A stretch of DNA of 19,875 nt, from assembly GCA_012511185.1 (NCBI GenBank), contig JAAZGN010000019.1, positions 1 to 19,875 of the forward strand, given 5' to 3'. The notes under the pieces were generated by a model, which saw nothing but the letters and a program-made list of their open reading frames with translations, searched no databases and was not told the DNA's origin. The number at the start of each line of letters is the position of its first letter. Within the stretch, counting starts at the first letter, position 1. The translations under genes and the position numbers were made by a program. This DNA comes from Clostridiaceae bacterium. Lineage in GTDB: Bacteria; Bacillota; Clostridia; Saccharofermentanales; DTU023. Positions 1 through 7,437 of this stretch are shown in pieces.

Positions 1-1
1 C

Positions 2-226
2 GCCCGGACAGTAGATATCGTAGGCAAGCTCCGCGCGCAATATCCCGATGTTCCCATCATCGCGACGGGAGGCCCGTCCGATGAAACGATTCTCGAGACG
101 ATCAAGGCAGGCGCCAATGCCATTACCGTCACGCCTCCGACCAGTGCTGTATTAGTCAAGATCAAGATGGACAAGTACCGGCTCATGGCTGAGGAAAGCT
201 GCAAGGGGGGTAAAGAGCTGATATAA
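2..226 (+). CDS. C-terminal fragment of an unidentified protein, possibly a beta/alpha-barrel enzyme
   Basis: This is the last 74 codons of a gene whose start lies left of the window, in frame from base 2 to a TAA at 224-226. The visible part alternates strand-like and helix-like stretches: a VPIIATGGP segment, then a TILETIKAGANAITVTPPT segment, then a basic tail. A glycine-rich turn after a hydrophobic strand, followed by AGANAI, is typical of the last strands of phosphate-binding TIM barrels, but this is only an impression of fold. I do not recognise the family and assign no function. An AAGGAGG sits just at the stop codon, yet no convincing ORF follows it at a normal distance. The next gene (DUF308-like) starts 79 bases downstream on the same strand, so read-through transcription is possible. 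Confidence 0.6.
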   Translation, partial: ARTVDIVGKLRAQYPDVPIIATGGPSDETILETIKAGANAITVTPPTSAVLVKIKMDKYRLMAEESCKGGKELI

Positions 227-305
227 AGGAGGCCTGGGTTTTCTTGGATGTTCGGTCAGCCGGTGATTCAAGGGACCATCATCTACGGAAGAAGGAGGGA
301 TCGAG

Positions 306-911
306 ATGAAAGATAGCCAGGAAAAAGGCAAGAAAAATCAATTTTTGGAGTGGCTCATCATCGGATTGGTTTTAGTTGGCGCTGGTCTATTTGCCCTTCT
401 CTATCCAAACCTGGTATCCGGCTACCTGACGCTTGTGATCGGTCTTGTCGCGATTTTCGCCGGAGGCATTTACGCGGCCATCTATATCCGGGGTTTGACC
501 ACGGGCGGCGGAAAAGTTGCCTCATCGCTCACCAAGGCCGTGATTTCCCTGGTGGTTGGTTTGCTCCTTTTGATCAAACCAGACGAAACAATCAAATACC
601 TGCTGGTGGCGGCGGGCGTCTACTTTATAGTACAAGCGCTTGCTGGGGTCATCTTTGCGCTGGTCATGCGAGCTTTCAGCAAAGGTTTATTCTGGATCGT
701 GTTCGTGCCTGTCCTGCTGCTCCTGATAACCGGCTTACTGATTATCATTGCTCCAACCGCCCTGGGCGTGCCGGTCGATACGGTGATCGGTTTTGGCCTG
801 GCTCTGAACGGTCTGCTTTATCTGGTGAAAGCCCTGGGCAGTAAAATGGGCAAGAAGACAGGCAAGAAAGAAATGCCCTCCGCTGCGGGAGAGGACCAGG
901 CACCCTCATGA
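306..911 (+). CDS. DUF308/HdeD-family integral membrane protein
   Basis: A 201-residue membrane protein. Six hydrophobic segments can be seen at roughly residues 14-34, 40-60, 77-91, 95-119, 128-149 and 155-176, with a basic N-terminus and a basic then acidic soluble tail. The size, the three pairs of helices and the glycine-rich helix ends match the DUF308 family, which includes the E. coli acid-resistance protein HdeD. The biochemical role in Gram-positive bacteria is unknown, so acid resistance should not be assumed. The start is set by AAGGAGGG at 292-299, seven to eight bases ahead of the ATG. The stop overlaps the glycerate kinase start by four bases (ATGA), so the two genes are probably translationally coupled. 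Why a membrane protein should be coupled to a glycerate kinase is not evident. Confidence 0.85.
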   Translation: MKDSQEKGKKNQFLEWLIIGLVLVGAGLFALLYPNLVSGYLTLVIGLVAIFAGGIYAAIYIRGLTTGGGKVASSLTKAVISLVVGLLLLIKPDETIKYLLVAAGVYFIVQALAGVIFALVMRAFSKGLFWIVFVPVLLLLITGLLIIIAPTALGVPVDTVIGFGLALNGLLYLVKALGSKMGKKTGKKEMPSAAGEDQAPS

Positions 912-2044
912 AAAAAGTACTCCTGCTACCCGACTCATTAAAGGGGTCCATGGATTCCTCCACCATCTGCGGAATCATGGAGGACGCCATCCTGAGGCAT
1001 TATCCGGATGCCCGGGTGGAAAGCCTGCCCGTTGCCGATGGGGGCGAGGGAAGCGTGGACAGCTTCCTGAAAGCGCTGGGTGGGGAAAAGGTAAAGATCC
1101 GGGTTAAAGGCCCTCTCTTCGAGGAAGTGGATGCTTTTTACGGCCTGATCAATCAGGGCAATAGGGCAGTCATCGAGATGGCGGCCTGCGCCGGCCTGCC
1201 ACTGATGGGAAGCCGGAAAGATCCTCTTATCACGACGACTTACGGCGTGGGACAGTTGATTCAGGCCGCGGCCGCCAGGGGTGTCAGGGAGATCATCCTG
1301 GGCCTGGGCGGGAGTGCCACCAATGACGGAGGCTGCGGAGCCGCTGCCGCCCTTGGCATTCGCTTCCTGGATCAGGATGGTCTGGAGTTTATTCCGGTTG
1401 GCGGAACCCTGGAACGGATCAGCCGGATTGATGCCGCACAAAAAAGCGGCCTGCTTGAGAATCTGAAGGTTCGGGCCATGTGCGATATTGACAATCCCCT
1501 GTATGGTCCCCGGGGGGCAGCTTACGTCTTTGCGCCGCAAAAGGGCGCGGATGAAAAGGGCGTGAAAAAACTAGATGCCGGTCTCCTGCACCTGGCCTTG
1601 ATGATCGAAAGGGACCTGGGTTTGCAGGTGGCGGATTTGCCTGGTTCGGGAGCCGCAGGTGGCGTGGGAGCCGGCGCTTATGCGTTTCTTGGCGCTTCTT
1701 TGGAAGCCGGCATCGAGGTGGTGCTTGACGCCATCTGCTTTGACAGGATCGCCAGGGATGCCGATCTCATCCTCACAGGCGAAGGGAAAATTGATCAGCA
1801 GAGTCTGGCCGGCAAAGTCGTGATCGGTGTGGCCCGCCGTGCCAAAAGACTCGGCATTCCGGTCGCCGCCATCGTGGGGGACATCGGTGAAGGTATTGAG
1901 GGCGTCTATGAGGAAGGCGTCAGCGGTATCTTCAGCATCAACCGCCTCGCAGTTGACTTTGCCCTGGCGAGGAAGCGGAGCCCGGAAGACCTGGCCCTGA
2001 CTGTGGACAACCTGATGCGATTCTTGAAGCAGCTGGCTTTCTAG
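908..2044 (+). CDS. glxK: Glycerate kinase (GlxK/GarK family)
   Basis: A cytoplasmic kinase of 378 residues that phosphorylates D-glycerate with ATP, feeding glycerate into lower glycolysis. The length matches the family (about 375-380). Visible family signatures are PDSLKGS at residues 8-14, ADGGEGS at 43-49, a glycine-rich GLGGSATNDGG stretch near 130-142, and LTGEGKIDQQSL near residue 290. Members of this family usually form 2-phosphoglycerate, but the position phosphorylated cannot be read from the sequence. The ATG overlaps the stop of the upstream membrane protein, and a GGGAGAGG at 887-894 lies somewhat far upstream, which suggests reliance on coupling. The scfA gene begins 53 bases after the stop, with only a weak hairpin possible between them, so co-transcription cannot be excluded. 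Confidence 0.93.
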   Translation: MKKVLLLPDSLKGSMDSSTICGIMEDAILRHYPDARVESLPVADGGEGSVDSFLKALGGEKVKIRVKGPLFEEVDAFYGLINQGNRAVIEMAACAGLPLMGSRKDPLITTTYGVGQLIQAAAARGVREIILGLGGSATNDGGCGAAAALGIRFLDQDGLEFIPVGGTLERISRIDAAQKSGLLENLKVRAMCDIDNPLYGPRGAAYVFAPQKGADEKGVKKLDAGLLHLALMIERDLGLQVADLPGSGAAGGVGAGAYAFLGASLEAGIEVVLDAICFDRIARDADLILTGEGKIDQQSLAGKVVIGVARRAKRLGIPVAAIVGDIGEGIEGVYEEGVSGIFSINRLAVDFALARKRSPEDLALTVDNLMRFLKQLAF

Positions 2045-2097
2045 CAAAGTGCTATAGTATTGCTTGCAAAATGATCAATCACCAAGGGGGAAATGTA

Positions 2098-2253
2098 ATG
2101 AAAGAGAAAAAGAGAATTGTGACCCTGTCCACCCGTGATCTTGTCCAGGACATCGAGCACGACGGCTGTGGCGAATGCCAGACGTCATGCCAGTCGGCCT
2201 GCAAAACATCATGTGGTGTTGTCAACCAGGTCTGTGAACAGGAAAAACGCTGA
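2098..2253 (+). CDS. scfA: SCIFF ranthipeptide precursor (six cysteines in forty-five)
   Basis: A 51-residue ribosomal peptide precursor. Cysteines are at 24, 27, 31, 35, 39 and 46 (CGEC, then TSC, SAC, TSC, QVC), the SCIFF pattern, with a charged leader that starts MKEKKR. In this family a radical-SAM maturase links cysteine sulfur to threonine by thioether bonds, and the peptide is found across nearly all Clostridia; its biological role is unsettled. Threonines lie beside the cysteines at 29 and 37. A longer reading from an ATG at 2071 exists, but AAGGGGG at 2084-2090 lies seven bases ahead of the ATG at 2098, and the shorter form has the family's usual length. The maturase gene follows 54 bases later on the same strand. 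Confidence 0.95.
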   Translation: MKEKKRIVTLSTRDLVQDIEHDGCGECQTSCQSACKTSCGVVNQVCEQEKR

Positions 2254-2268
2254 ACCGGAAATAGGGGC

Positions 2269-2288
2269 GGCGGGCATTTCGTCCTGCC
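2269..2288 (+). other. Hairpin between SCIFF precursor and maturase
   Basis: GGCGGG at 2269-2274 can pair with CCTGCC at 2283-2288 (six pairs, one of them G-U, eight-base loop). No T-tract follows, so it does not look like a terminator. It could protect the 3' end of the short scfA message or reduce scfB expression relative to the precursor. This is inference only. Confidence 0.4.
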
Positions 2289-2307
2289 ATCCAGGAATTT
2301 CTACCAA

Positions 2308-3666
2308 GTGATTCATCGATTTGAATTGAATGGCTACAAGCTTGTGGTCGACGTTGACAGCGGCAGTGTCCACGTCGTGGATGATCTTGTTTACCGGATT
2401 GTCGGCCTTTACGAAAGGCATTCCCCTGAAGAGATTGTCCGGCAGCTGTCCGGTACCTGGCCCCATGCTGAAGTACTGGACGCGGTCAACCAGGTCCAGT
2501 CGCTTGTTGATGAAGGACTCTTGTTCTCAAAAATTGAGCACAGAGAGCGCTTGGGCGAGCGCGTCCATGACGGTCGGGTGATCAAGGCACTTTGCCTCAA
2601 TGTCGCACACAGCTGTAATCTGAATTGCTCCTACTGTTTCGCCGCTCAGGGGACCTACAAAGGTGAGCAGGCCATCATGCCCCTGGAAACAGGCAGGCGC
2701 GCCATGGATTTTCTTATTGAAAATTCGGACTCCAGGCACAATCTGGAAGTCGATTTTTTTGGCGGCGAGCCGCTCCTGAACTGGGGGATGGTGAAGGAGA
2801 CGGTCGCTTACGCACGCTCACTGGAAGCAAAGCACAACAAACATTTCCGCTTCACGCTCACCACAAACGGCCTGCTCATCGATGAAGACGTCATTGAATT
2901 TACCAACCGGGAGATGGCCAATGTAGTCTTAAGCCTGGATGGCCGCAAAGAGACGCACGACCGCTTCCGGGTGACACAAGGCGGGAAGGGCTGTTACGCG
3001 GTGGTCGTCCCCAAGTTTCAGGAACTGGTCCGGCGCAGAACCCGGGGCAGCTATTACATCCGCGGCACCTACACGCACTGCAACACCGATTTTCTGACGG
3101 ACATCCTTCACATGGCCGACCTGGGTTTTGATGAGATCAGCATGGAACCGGTTGTCTGCCCGCCCGACCAACCCTATGCCCTGACAGAAGAGGACCTGCC
3201 GGTCTTAAAAGACCAGTATGAAAGACTGGCTGTGGAGATGCTCCGCCGCGACCGGGAAGGGAGAGGTTTCCATTTCTATCACTTCACGGTCGATCTTGAT
3301 CACGGACCCTGCATTTACAAGCGAATCGCAGGATGTGGCGCGGGGACCGAATACCTGGCTGTGACACCAGGCGGGGATCTTTATCCCTGCCATCAGCTCG
3401 TTGATGATCCCGGATTTTTGATGGGCAACATCTGGCAGGGGGTTGTCAGGCTGGATTTGCGGAACAAGTTTTCCCAATGCAATGTTTTTTCACGCCCTGA
3501 ATGCGAAGATTGCTGGGCCAGGTTTTACTGTTCCGGGGGTTGCGCTGCCAATGCATACCACGTAAATGGCAAGTTGCCGGGTGTCGACACCTACGGCTGT
3601 GAACTGTTTCGAAAGCGAATGGAATGTGCCCTGATGATGAAGGCGGCGAGCTTGCCGAAACGCTAA
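2308..3666 (+). CDS. scfB: SCIFF radical SAM maturase with SPASM domain
   Basis: A 452-residue radical SAM enzyme expected to install the Cys-Thr thioether bonds in the SCIFF peptide. The N-terminal 90 residues begin MIHRFELNGYKLVVDV, typical of SCIFF maturases and a likely precursor-recognition (RRE-like) region. The radical SAM cluster motif is CNLNCSYC with cysteines 103, 107 and 110, followed by FGGEP at 151-155. The C-terminal SPASM region has cysteines 335, 343, 361, 391, 399, 402, 408, 412 and 431, enough for two auxiliary [4Fe-4S] clusters. The start is a GTG at 2308 behind a modest CAGGAA at 2292-2297; no ATG fits the family N-terminus better. The weak start suits an enzyme needed in smaller amounts than its substrate. 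A terminator follows directly. Confidence 0.95.
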   Translation: MIHRFELNGYKLVVDVDSGSVHVVDDLVYRIVGLYERHSPEEIVRQLSGTWPHAEVLDAVNQVQSLVDEGLLFSKIEHRERLGERVHDGRVIKALCLNVAHSCNLNCSYCFAAQGTYKGEQAIMPLETGRRAMDFLIENSDSRHNLEVDFFGGEPLLNWGMVKETVAYARSLEAKHNKHFRFTLTTNGLLIDEDVIEFTNREMANVVLSLDGRKETHDRFRVTQGGKGCYAVVVPKFQELVRRRTRGSYYIRGTYTHCNTDFLTDILHMADLGFDEISMEPVVCPPDQPYALTEEDLPVLKDQYERLAVEMLRRDREGRGFHFYHFTVDLDHGPCIYKRIAGCGAGTEYLAVTPGGDLYPCHQLVDDPGFLMGNIWQGVVRLDLRNKFSQCNVFSRPECEDCWARFYCSGGCAANAYHVNGKLPGVDTYGCELFRKRMECALMMKAASLPKR

Positions 3667-3692
3667 AAGACCCCGCGTAAGCAGGGTCTTTT
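3665..3692. terminator. Bidirectional intrinsic terminator between scfB and ilvE
   Basis: AAAAGACCC at 3665-3673 pairs perfectly with GGGTCTTTT at 3684-3692, and GC/GC can extend the stem inward around GTAA. The A-run on one side and T-run on the other make it work on both strands. It overlaps the scfB stop codon on the plus strand and lies 20 bases past the ilvE stop on the minus strand, so it can end both converging operons. Confidence 0.87.
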
Positions 3693-3711
3693 CAAAAACC
3701 GGTATCCGGGT

Positions 3712-4791
3712 CTAGGCCTGGTAGTGCGGCACAATCGTAGTCCATCCGTGCGTGTCGGGGCAACGCTGCCGCTGAATACAGGACAGCTCCTCGTAGAACA
3801 TCATTGAGACGGGGCCAATGGCGAAATCGTTGATGGTGATGGTCCGCTCATTCCAAGCTAATTCACCAACCGGTGAAATGACGGCGGCCGTCCCCGTGCC
3901 AAATGCTTCCGTGAGCAGGCCCTTGTCGTAGGCATCAAAGAGGTAATCAACGGCAACACGGTCTTCCACAACTTCCAGGCCCTTTTCTTTGGCCAAGGCC
4001 AGCACAGAATCGCGTGTGATGCCGGGCAGGATGGTGTCGCCAAGCTCAGAAGTGACGATTTTGCCGTCGATGACAAACATCATGTTCATGGCGCCGACTT
4101 CCTGGACGTATTTCTGTTCGCGGCCGTCCAGCCAGAGGACTTCATTGAAGCCTTCCTGTCTGGCGGCATAGGAAGCCTTGAAGCTGGCCGCGTAATTGCC
4201 GCCGGTCTTGGCACGTCCCACGCCACCCTTGACAGCGCGCACATGCCGTGTTTCGATACGGATCCGGATGGGCTTCATGCCCTGCTGGTAGTAGGTTCCT
4301 GTCGGGGAACAGATGATGAAATAAATGAAGCGCGTCGCCGTGTGCGCGCCCAGGCTGGTGCCGTCAGCGATCATGGTGGGTCTCAGGTACAAGGAGGTCC
4401 CTTCGCTTGTGGGGACCCAGTCGCGGTCCAGATCTACCAACCTGTTGATGGCTTCCACTTGCAGGTCCACATCGATGGCGGGCATGCACATACGGTCAGC
4501 GCTCCTGTTCATCCGCAGGGCGTTGTCCCTGATGCGAAAAAGACCGATTTCCCCGTTATCCAGGGCATAGGCTTTGGCCCCCTCAAAGATCTCCTGCGCA
4601 TAATGAAAGACGGGCGAAGCCGGGTCGAGTGCGATTTTCTGGTAGGGCACGATACGCGGATCAAACCAACCCCTTTCCGCTTCATGTTCGACCACAAACA
4701 TGTGATCGCTGAAGGTTCGGGCAAATCCCAGCTTGTTTTCATCTTCCGGTTTCGGTTTCGGACGTTGCGTTCTGGTGACAGTGATCTTCAT
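3712..4791 (-). CDS. ilvE: Branched-chain amino acid aminotransferase (group II)
   Basis: A PLP-dependent class IV aminotransferase of 359 residues that interconverts valine, leucine and isoleucine with their 2-oxoacids, using 2-oxoglutarate/glutamate. Signatures are HYAQEIFEGAKAY at 63-75, GRAKTGGNYAAS at 192-203 with the presumed Schiff-base Lys195, and YVQEVGAMN at 228-236 with the PLP-binding Glu231. Length and motifs fit the longer group II IlvE type. The start is set by GAGAGAGGA at about 4798-4806. It is the last gene of the ptb-buk-vor cluster, 62 bases after the gamma subunit, and that spacer holds two overlapping small hairpins. The enzyme can run in either direction; the neighbours favour removal of the amino group as the entry to oxidative breakdown. 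A biosynthetic role as well cannot be excluded. Confidence 0.95.
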   Translation of the reverse strand: MKITVTRTQRPKPKPEDENKLGFARTFSDHMFVVEHEAERGWFDPRIVPYQKIALDPASPVFHYAQEIFEGAKAYALDNGEIGLFRIRDNALRMNRSADRMCMPAIDVDLQVEAINRLVDLDRDWVPTSEGTSLYLRPTMIADGTSLGAHTATRFIYFIICSPTGTYYQQGMKPIRIRIETRHVRAVKGGVGRAKTGGNYAASFKASYAARQEGFNEVLWLDGREQKYVQEVGAMNMMFVIDGKIVTSELGDTILPGITRDSVLALAKEKGLEVVEDRVAVDYLFDAYDKGLLTEAFGTGTAAVISPVGELAWNERTITINDFAIGPVSMMFYEELSCIQRQRCPDTHGWTTIVPHYQA

Positions 4792-4810
4792 AGCTAATCC
4801 TCTCTCTCGT

Positions 4811-4838
4811 GACCCATGCCGGGTCTTTTCAGATCCGG
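4811..4838 (-). other. Two overlapping, mutually exclusive hairpins ahead of ilvE
   Basis: In the direction of transcription, CCGG-a-TCT-gaaa-AGA-c-CCGG (4838 to 4819) can fold with a GAAA loop, and GACCC-ggcat-GGGTC (4825 to 4811) can fold just before the ilvE ribosome binding site. They share bases 4819-4825 and so cannot both form. The second has a T-run only on the plus strand, so it is not a terminator for ilvE. A role in message processing or translation of ilvE is possible but unproven. Confidence 0.35.
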
Positions 4839-4853
4839 TTTATCTGCACATTA

Positions 4854-5393
4854 TTAATCTACGCACGCGGCACCGCGCTCGAGCGCCTCTTCGTTCAGTC
4901 CGACAAGATGCGCTTTCGATCCGGTAAAAAGTTGCGTCAGCATAGCGATAATGGTGTCGTATTTCAAAAGTTGTGTTGCCTTGATGAAGGCGCCCAGCAT
5001 GGCCATGTTGGCCACGCGCATGTTACCGATCCCGGACGCGATTTCCATGGAGGGTACATAAATGGCCCGTACATCTCCGCGCTGGACTTTTCTTTGAATG
5101 ATTGATTCGTTGACGAAGATGGTTCCTCCCTTTTTGACGTGGGGTTCAAACTTATCCAGTGAGGGCAGGTTCATGGCGATCAGTTCACTTGGTTCCAGTA
5201 CAATCGGTGAAATGATCTCACTATCGGCTATGACGACACCGCAGTTTGCTGTGCCTCCCCGCATCTCAGGGCCGTAAGAGGGAAGCCAGCTGACATTCAT
5301 CCCTTCGGACATCCCCGCTTCAGCCAAGGTCAAGCCAATGGCCATGACGCCCTGGCCGCCGAAGCCGGAAATAAGGATTTCGTTATAAGCCAT
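4854..5393 (-). CDS. 2-oxoacid:ferredoxin oxidoreductase, gamma subunit (VOR type)
   Basis: A 179-residue subunit of the POR/KOR gamma family. It opens with EILISGFGGQGVMAIG, the glycine-rich signature of this subunit, and contains LPSYGPEMRGGTANCGV near residues 38-54, also typical. In these enzymes the gamma subunit contributes to CoA binding and completes the alpha-beta-gamma-delta complex that turns a 2-oxoacid and CoA into acyl-CoA, CO2 and reduced ferredoxin. A longer reading adds 12 residues upstream, but AAAGGAG at 5401-5407 lies seven bases ahead of the ATG at 5393, which sets the start. The beta subunit stop is only one base upstream, so the genes are tightly coupled. Branched-chain specificity is inferred from the alpha subunit and from ilvE next door. 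Confidence 0.92.
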   Translation of the reverse strand: MAYNEILISGFGGQGVMAIGLTLAEAGMSEGMNVSWLPSYGPEMRGGTANCGVVIADSEIISPIVLEPSELIAMNLPSLDKFEPHVKKGGTIFVNESIIQRKVQRGDVRAIYVPSMEIASGIGNMRVANMAMLGAFIKATQLLKYDTIIAMLTQLFTGSKAHLVGLNEEALERGAACVD

Positions 5394-5394
5394 C

Positions 5395-6144
5395 TCACTT
5401 CTCCTTTTTGGTGATGTCACGAAAGACACTGAGCGGGAAGGCCGGAATCATGGTCTCATTCAGCCAGCTCAGCGCCTCGACCGGCGTCATGCCCCAGTTG
5501 GTTGGGCAGGTCGACAGCACTTCGACCATGGTGAAGCCGAGTCCCTCATCCTGGATCTGAAAGGCCTTTTTGATGGCACGCTTGGCTTTGGCGATATGGG
5601 CCGGCGTCGTGACCGTGACGCGCTCGATGTAGGCGGCGCCATCAATGGTCGCAAGGAGTTCCGCCATTCGAATGGGCGCGCCGTAGTGCTCAAATGAGCG
5701 CCCGAAGGGGGCGGTTGTCGTCTTCTGACCGACCAGGGTCGTTGGTGCCATCTGGCCGCCCGTCATCCCATAGACGGCGTTGTTAACAAAGATGGTTGTG
5801 ATCTTTTCCCCGCGCATGGCGGCGTGGACAATTTCGGCAGTGCCTATGGCGGCCAGGTCGCCATCCCCCTGATAAGTAAATACCGTCCGGTCGGGGAGAA
5901 CATGTTTGATGCCGGTCGCGACTGCAGGGGCGCGACCGTGGGCCGCTTCATGCATATCGCAGTTGAAGTAGTCATAAGCGAAGACAGCACAGCCGACTGG
6001 AGCGACGCCGATCGATTTTCCGAGCACATCGAGATCAACCAGGGTCTCGGCAACAAGTTTATGAATGATGCCGTGCGTACAGCCGGGGCAGTAATGCATC
6101 TCGGCATCGGTCAAAGCTTTGGATTTTTCGTAGACAATGGCCAT
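5395..6144 (-). CDS. 2-oxoacid:ferredoxin oxidoreductase, beta (TPP-binding) subunit (VOR type)
   Basis: A 249-residue subunit that binds thiamine diphosphate and an iron-sulfur cluster. CPGC at 19-22 gives two cluster cysteines and Cys52 (VGCAVF) is a likely third; a CPTNWG motif near the C-terminus holds another conserved cysteine. The TPP-binding motif runs from GDGDLAAIG at 93-101 to the asparagines at 121-122 in FVNNAVYGMTGG. This subunit decarboxylates the 2-oxoacid and passes electrons to the ferredoxin subunit. A GTG nine bases further upstream lies within the ribosome binding site itself; GGGGAGGTG at 6151-6159 fits the ATG at 6144. That binding site overlaps the end of the alpha gene, whose stop is five bases before this start, so the two are probably coupled. 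Confidence 0.93.
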   Translation of the reverse strand: MAIVYEKSKALTDAEMHYCPGCTHGIIHKLVAETLVDLDVLGKSIGVAPVGCAVFAYDYFNCDMHEAAHGRAPAVATGIKHVLPDRTVFTYQGDGDLAAIGTAEIVHAAMRGEKITTIFVNNAVYGMTGGQMAPTTLVGQKTTTAPFGRSFEHYGAPIRMAELLATIDGAAYIERVTVTTPAHIAKAKRAIKKAFQIQDEGLGFTMVEVLSTCPTNWGMTPVEALSWLNETMIPAFPLSVFRDITKKEK

Positions 6145-6149
6145 GGCTC

Positions 6150-7211
6150 TCACCTCCCCAGTGCTTTCTTGGCGGCGTCGGCCACCTCGCGGGGCGATGG
6201 GATGACACCGCCGGCCTGGCCGATGAAGGAGACGGGCTTCACGCCGTTGACGCCGATTCTGACATCATCAACCATTTGCCCCGTACTCATCTCCACGGTG
6301 ACAACTGCCTGGACGCTATCCTGAGATGCAGCCTCACGGAGCGCGTCGTAAGGGTAGGGCCAAACCGAGATGGGGCGGAAAACACCGGCCTTGATCCCCT
6401 CTTCACCGAGGAGCCTGGCGGCCGCGCGGGCGAGCCTGGAAGGAGTTCCATAGGCTACAAAGAGGATTTCGGCGTCTACGAGGTCATTGATACTGTATTT
6501 GATTTCATTTTCAATGATCTTTTTGTATTTCTCCTCCAGATGCTGGTTGTGCCGGTTGCAGGCATCAGGGTCGATAAAAAGCGAGTTGATGATATTGGGT
6601 GGCCGTTTCCCCTCAGTTCCCGTCGTAGCCCATGTCTTCCCAGGCAGGTCGGACGCCGGGGTGTGTGTCCACTCAACAGGTTCCATCATCTGACCGATCA
6701 TGCCATCAAGGAGCATCATGACGGGGATGCGGTACTGATCTGCCAGGTCAAAAGCCTCCTGCATAAGATCGACGACCTCCTGGATGGTGGCAGGCGCCAG
6801 GACGATCAGGCGGTAATCACCATTGCCGCCGCCACGAGTAGCCTGGAAATAATCACCCTGGGCTGGCTGGATGGTACCAAGGCCGGGGCCGCCGCGCATG
6901 ACATTGACGATGACTGCGGGCAGTTCCGCACCGCACATGTAGGAGATCCCCTCCTGCTTCAAGCTGATGCCGGGTGATGAGGACGAGGTCATGACACGGG
7001 CGCCGGCGCCTGATGCGCCATATACCATATTGATGGCAGCGATTTCAGATTCGGACTGGAGAAAGACACCGCCCGTGTCTGCCATGTGAAGGGCCATATA
7101 TTCGGGTATTTCGCTTTGTGGCGTGATAGGGTAGCCGAAATAGCACCTGCACCCCGCGCGGATTGCCGCTTCTGCGACCGCCTCGTTGCCTTTCCATAAT
7201 TCTTTTGCCAT
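6150..7211 (-). CDS. vorB: 2-oxoacid:ferredoxin oxidoreductase, alpha subunit VorB (3-methyl-2-oxobutanoate type)
   Basis: A 353-residue alpha subunit. It begins with the segment KELWKGNEAVAEAAIRAG, followed by GYPITPQSEIPEYMA, which I recognise as the pattern of proteins annotated VorB. Further signatures are LQSESEIAAINMVYGASGAG, TSSSSPGISLKQEGISYM and the RGGPGLGTIQPAQGDY loop, all typical of the pyrimidine-binding domain, with a transketolase C-terminal-like domain after about residue 230. Together with the beta, gamma and ferredoxin subunits it should oxidise 2-oxoisovalerate and related branched 2-oxoacids to acyl-CoA. A long upstream extension exists, but GGAGGTG at about 7217-7223 fixes the ATG at 7211. 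The ferredoxin gene ends 13 bases upstream. Substrate preference is inference: 2-oxoglutarate oxidoreductases share most of these motifs. Confidence 0.93.
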   Translation of the reverse strand: MAKELWKGNEAVAEAAIRAGCRCYFGYPITPQSEIPEYMALHMADTGGVFLQSESEIAAINMVYGASGAGARVMTSSSSPGISLKQEGISYMCGAELPAVIVNVMRGGPGLGTIQPAQGDYFQATRGGGNGDYRLIVLAPATIQEVVDLMQEAFDLADQYRIPVMMLLDGMIGQMMEPVEWTHTPASDLPGKTWATTGTEGKRPPNIINSLFIDPDACNRHNQHLEEKYKKIIENEIKYSINDLVDAEILFVAYGTPSRLARAAARLLGEEGIKAGVFRPISVWPYPYDALREAASQDSVQAVVTVEMSTGQMVDDVRIGVNGVKPVSFIGQAGGVIPSPREVADAAKKALGR

Positions 7212-7224
7212 GCGGACACCTCCT

Positions 7225-7437
7225 CTATAAACGCTCGACCGTGATGATGGAGTCCGGGCACATCCTGGCACAGTTGGCACAGGCGATGCATCGATCCATC
7301 TCGACAATGGTCGCGGGGTGATACCCCTTTCGGTTTGTCACTGTTTCATCCAGAAATATGATTTTGACGGGACAGACGTGAACGCAAAGACCACAGCCTT
7401 TGCATCTGTCCTGCCGGAATGTTACGTTTCCAGCCAT
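7225..7437 (-). CDS. 2[4Fe-4S] ferredoxin, delta subunit of the 2-oxoacid oxidoreductase
   Basis: A 70-residue protein with two classical cluster motifs: cysteines 12, 15, 18 and 22 (CKGCGLCVHVCP) and 50, 53, 56 and 60 (CIACANCARMCP). This is the delta subunit that carries electrons from the TPP site of the beta subunit to external ferredoxin. GGGAGGA at 7446-7452 lies eight bases before the ATG. The first 16 bases of the gene overlap the end of the upstream P-loop ATPase gene, so the ATPase is translated immediately ahead of this subunit. The alpha gene follows 13 bases later. Confidence 0.95.
   Translation of the reverse strand: MAGNVTFRQDRCKGCGLCVHVCPVKIIFLDETVTNRKGYHPATIVEMDRCIACANCARMCPDSIITVERL

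Noticed and set aside
248..316. A 22-codon frame after AAGGAGG at the end of the first partial gene
   Set aside because: The binding site is too far from the ATG, the peptide has no features and it runs into the DUF308 gene.
4243..4797. A 184-codon open frame on the plus strand opposite ilvE
   Set aside because: It mirrors the conserved aminotransferase frame and shows no family signature; treated as a shadow.
4811..4829. Terminator-like GACCC-N5-GGGTC followed by TTTT on the plus strand
   Set aside because: Nothing is transcribed on the plus strand here, the stem is only five pairs, and on the coding strand the T-run is on the wrong side.
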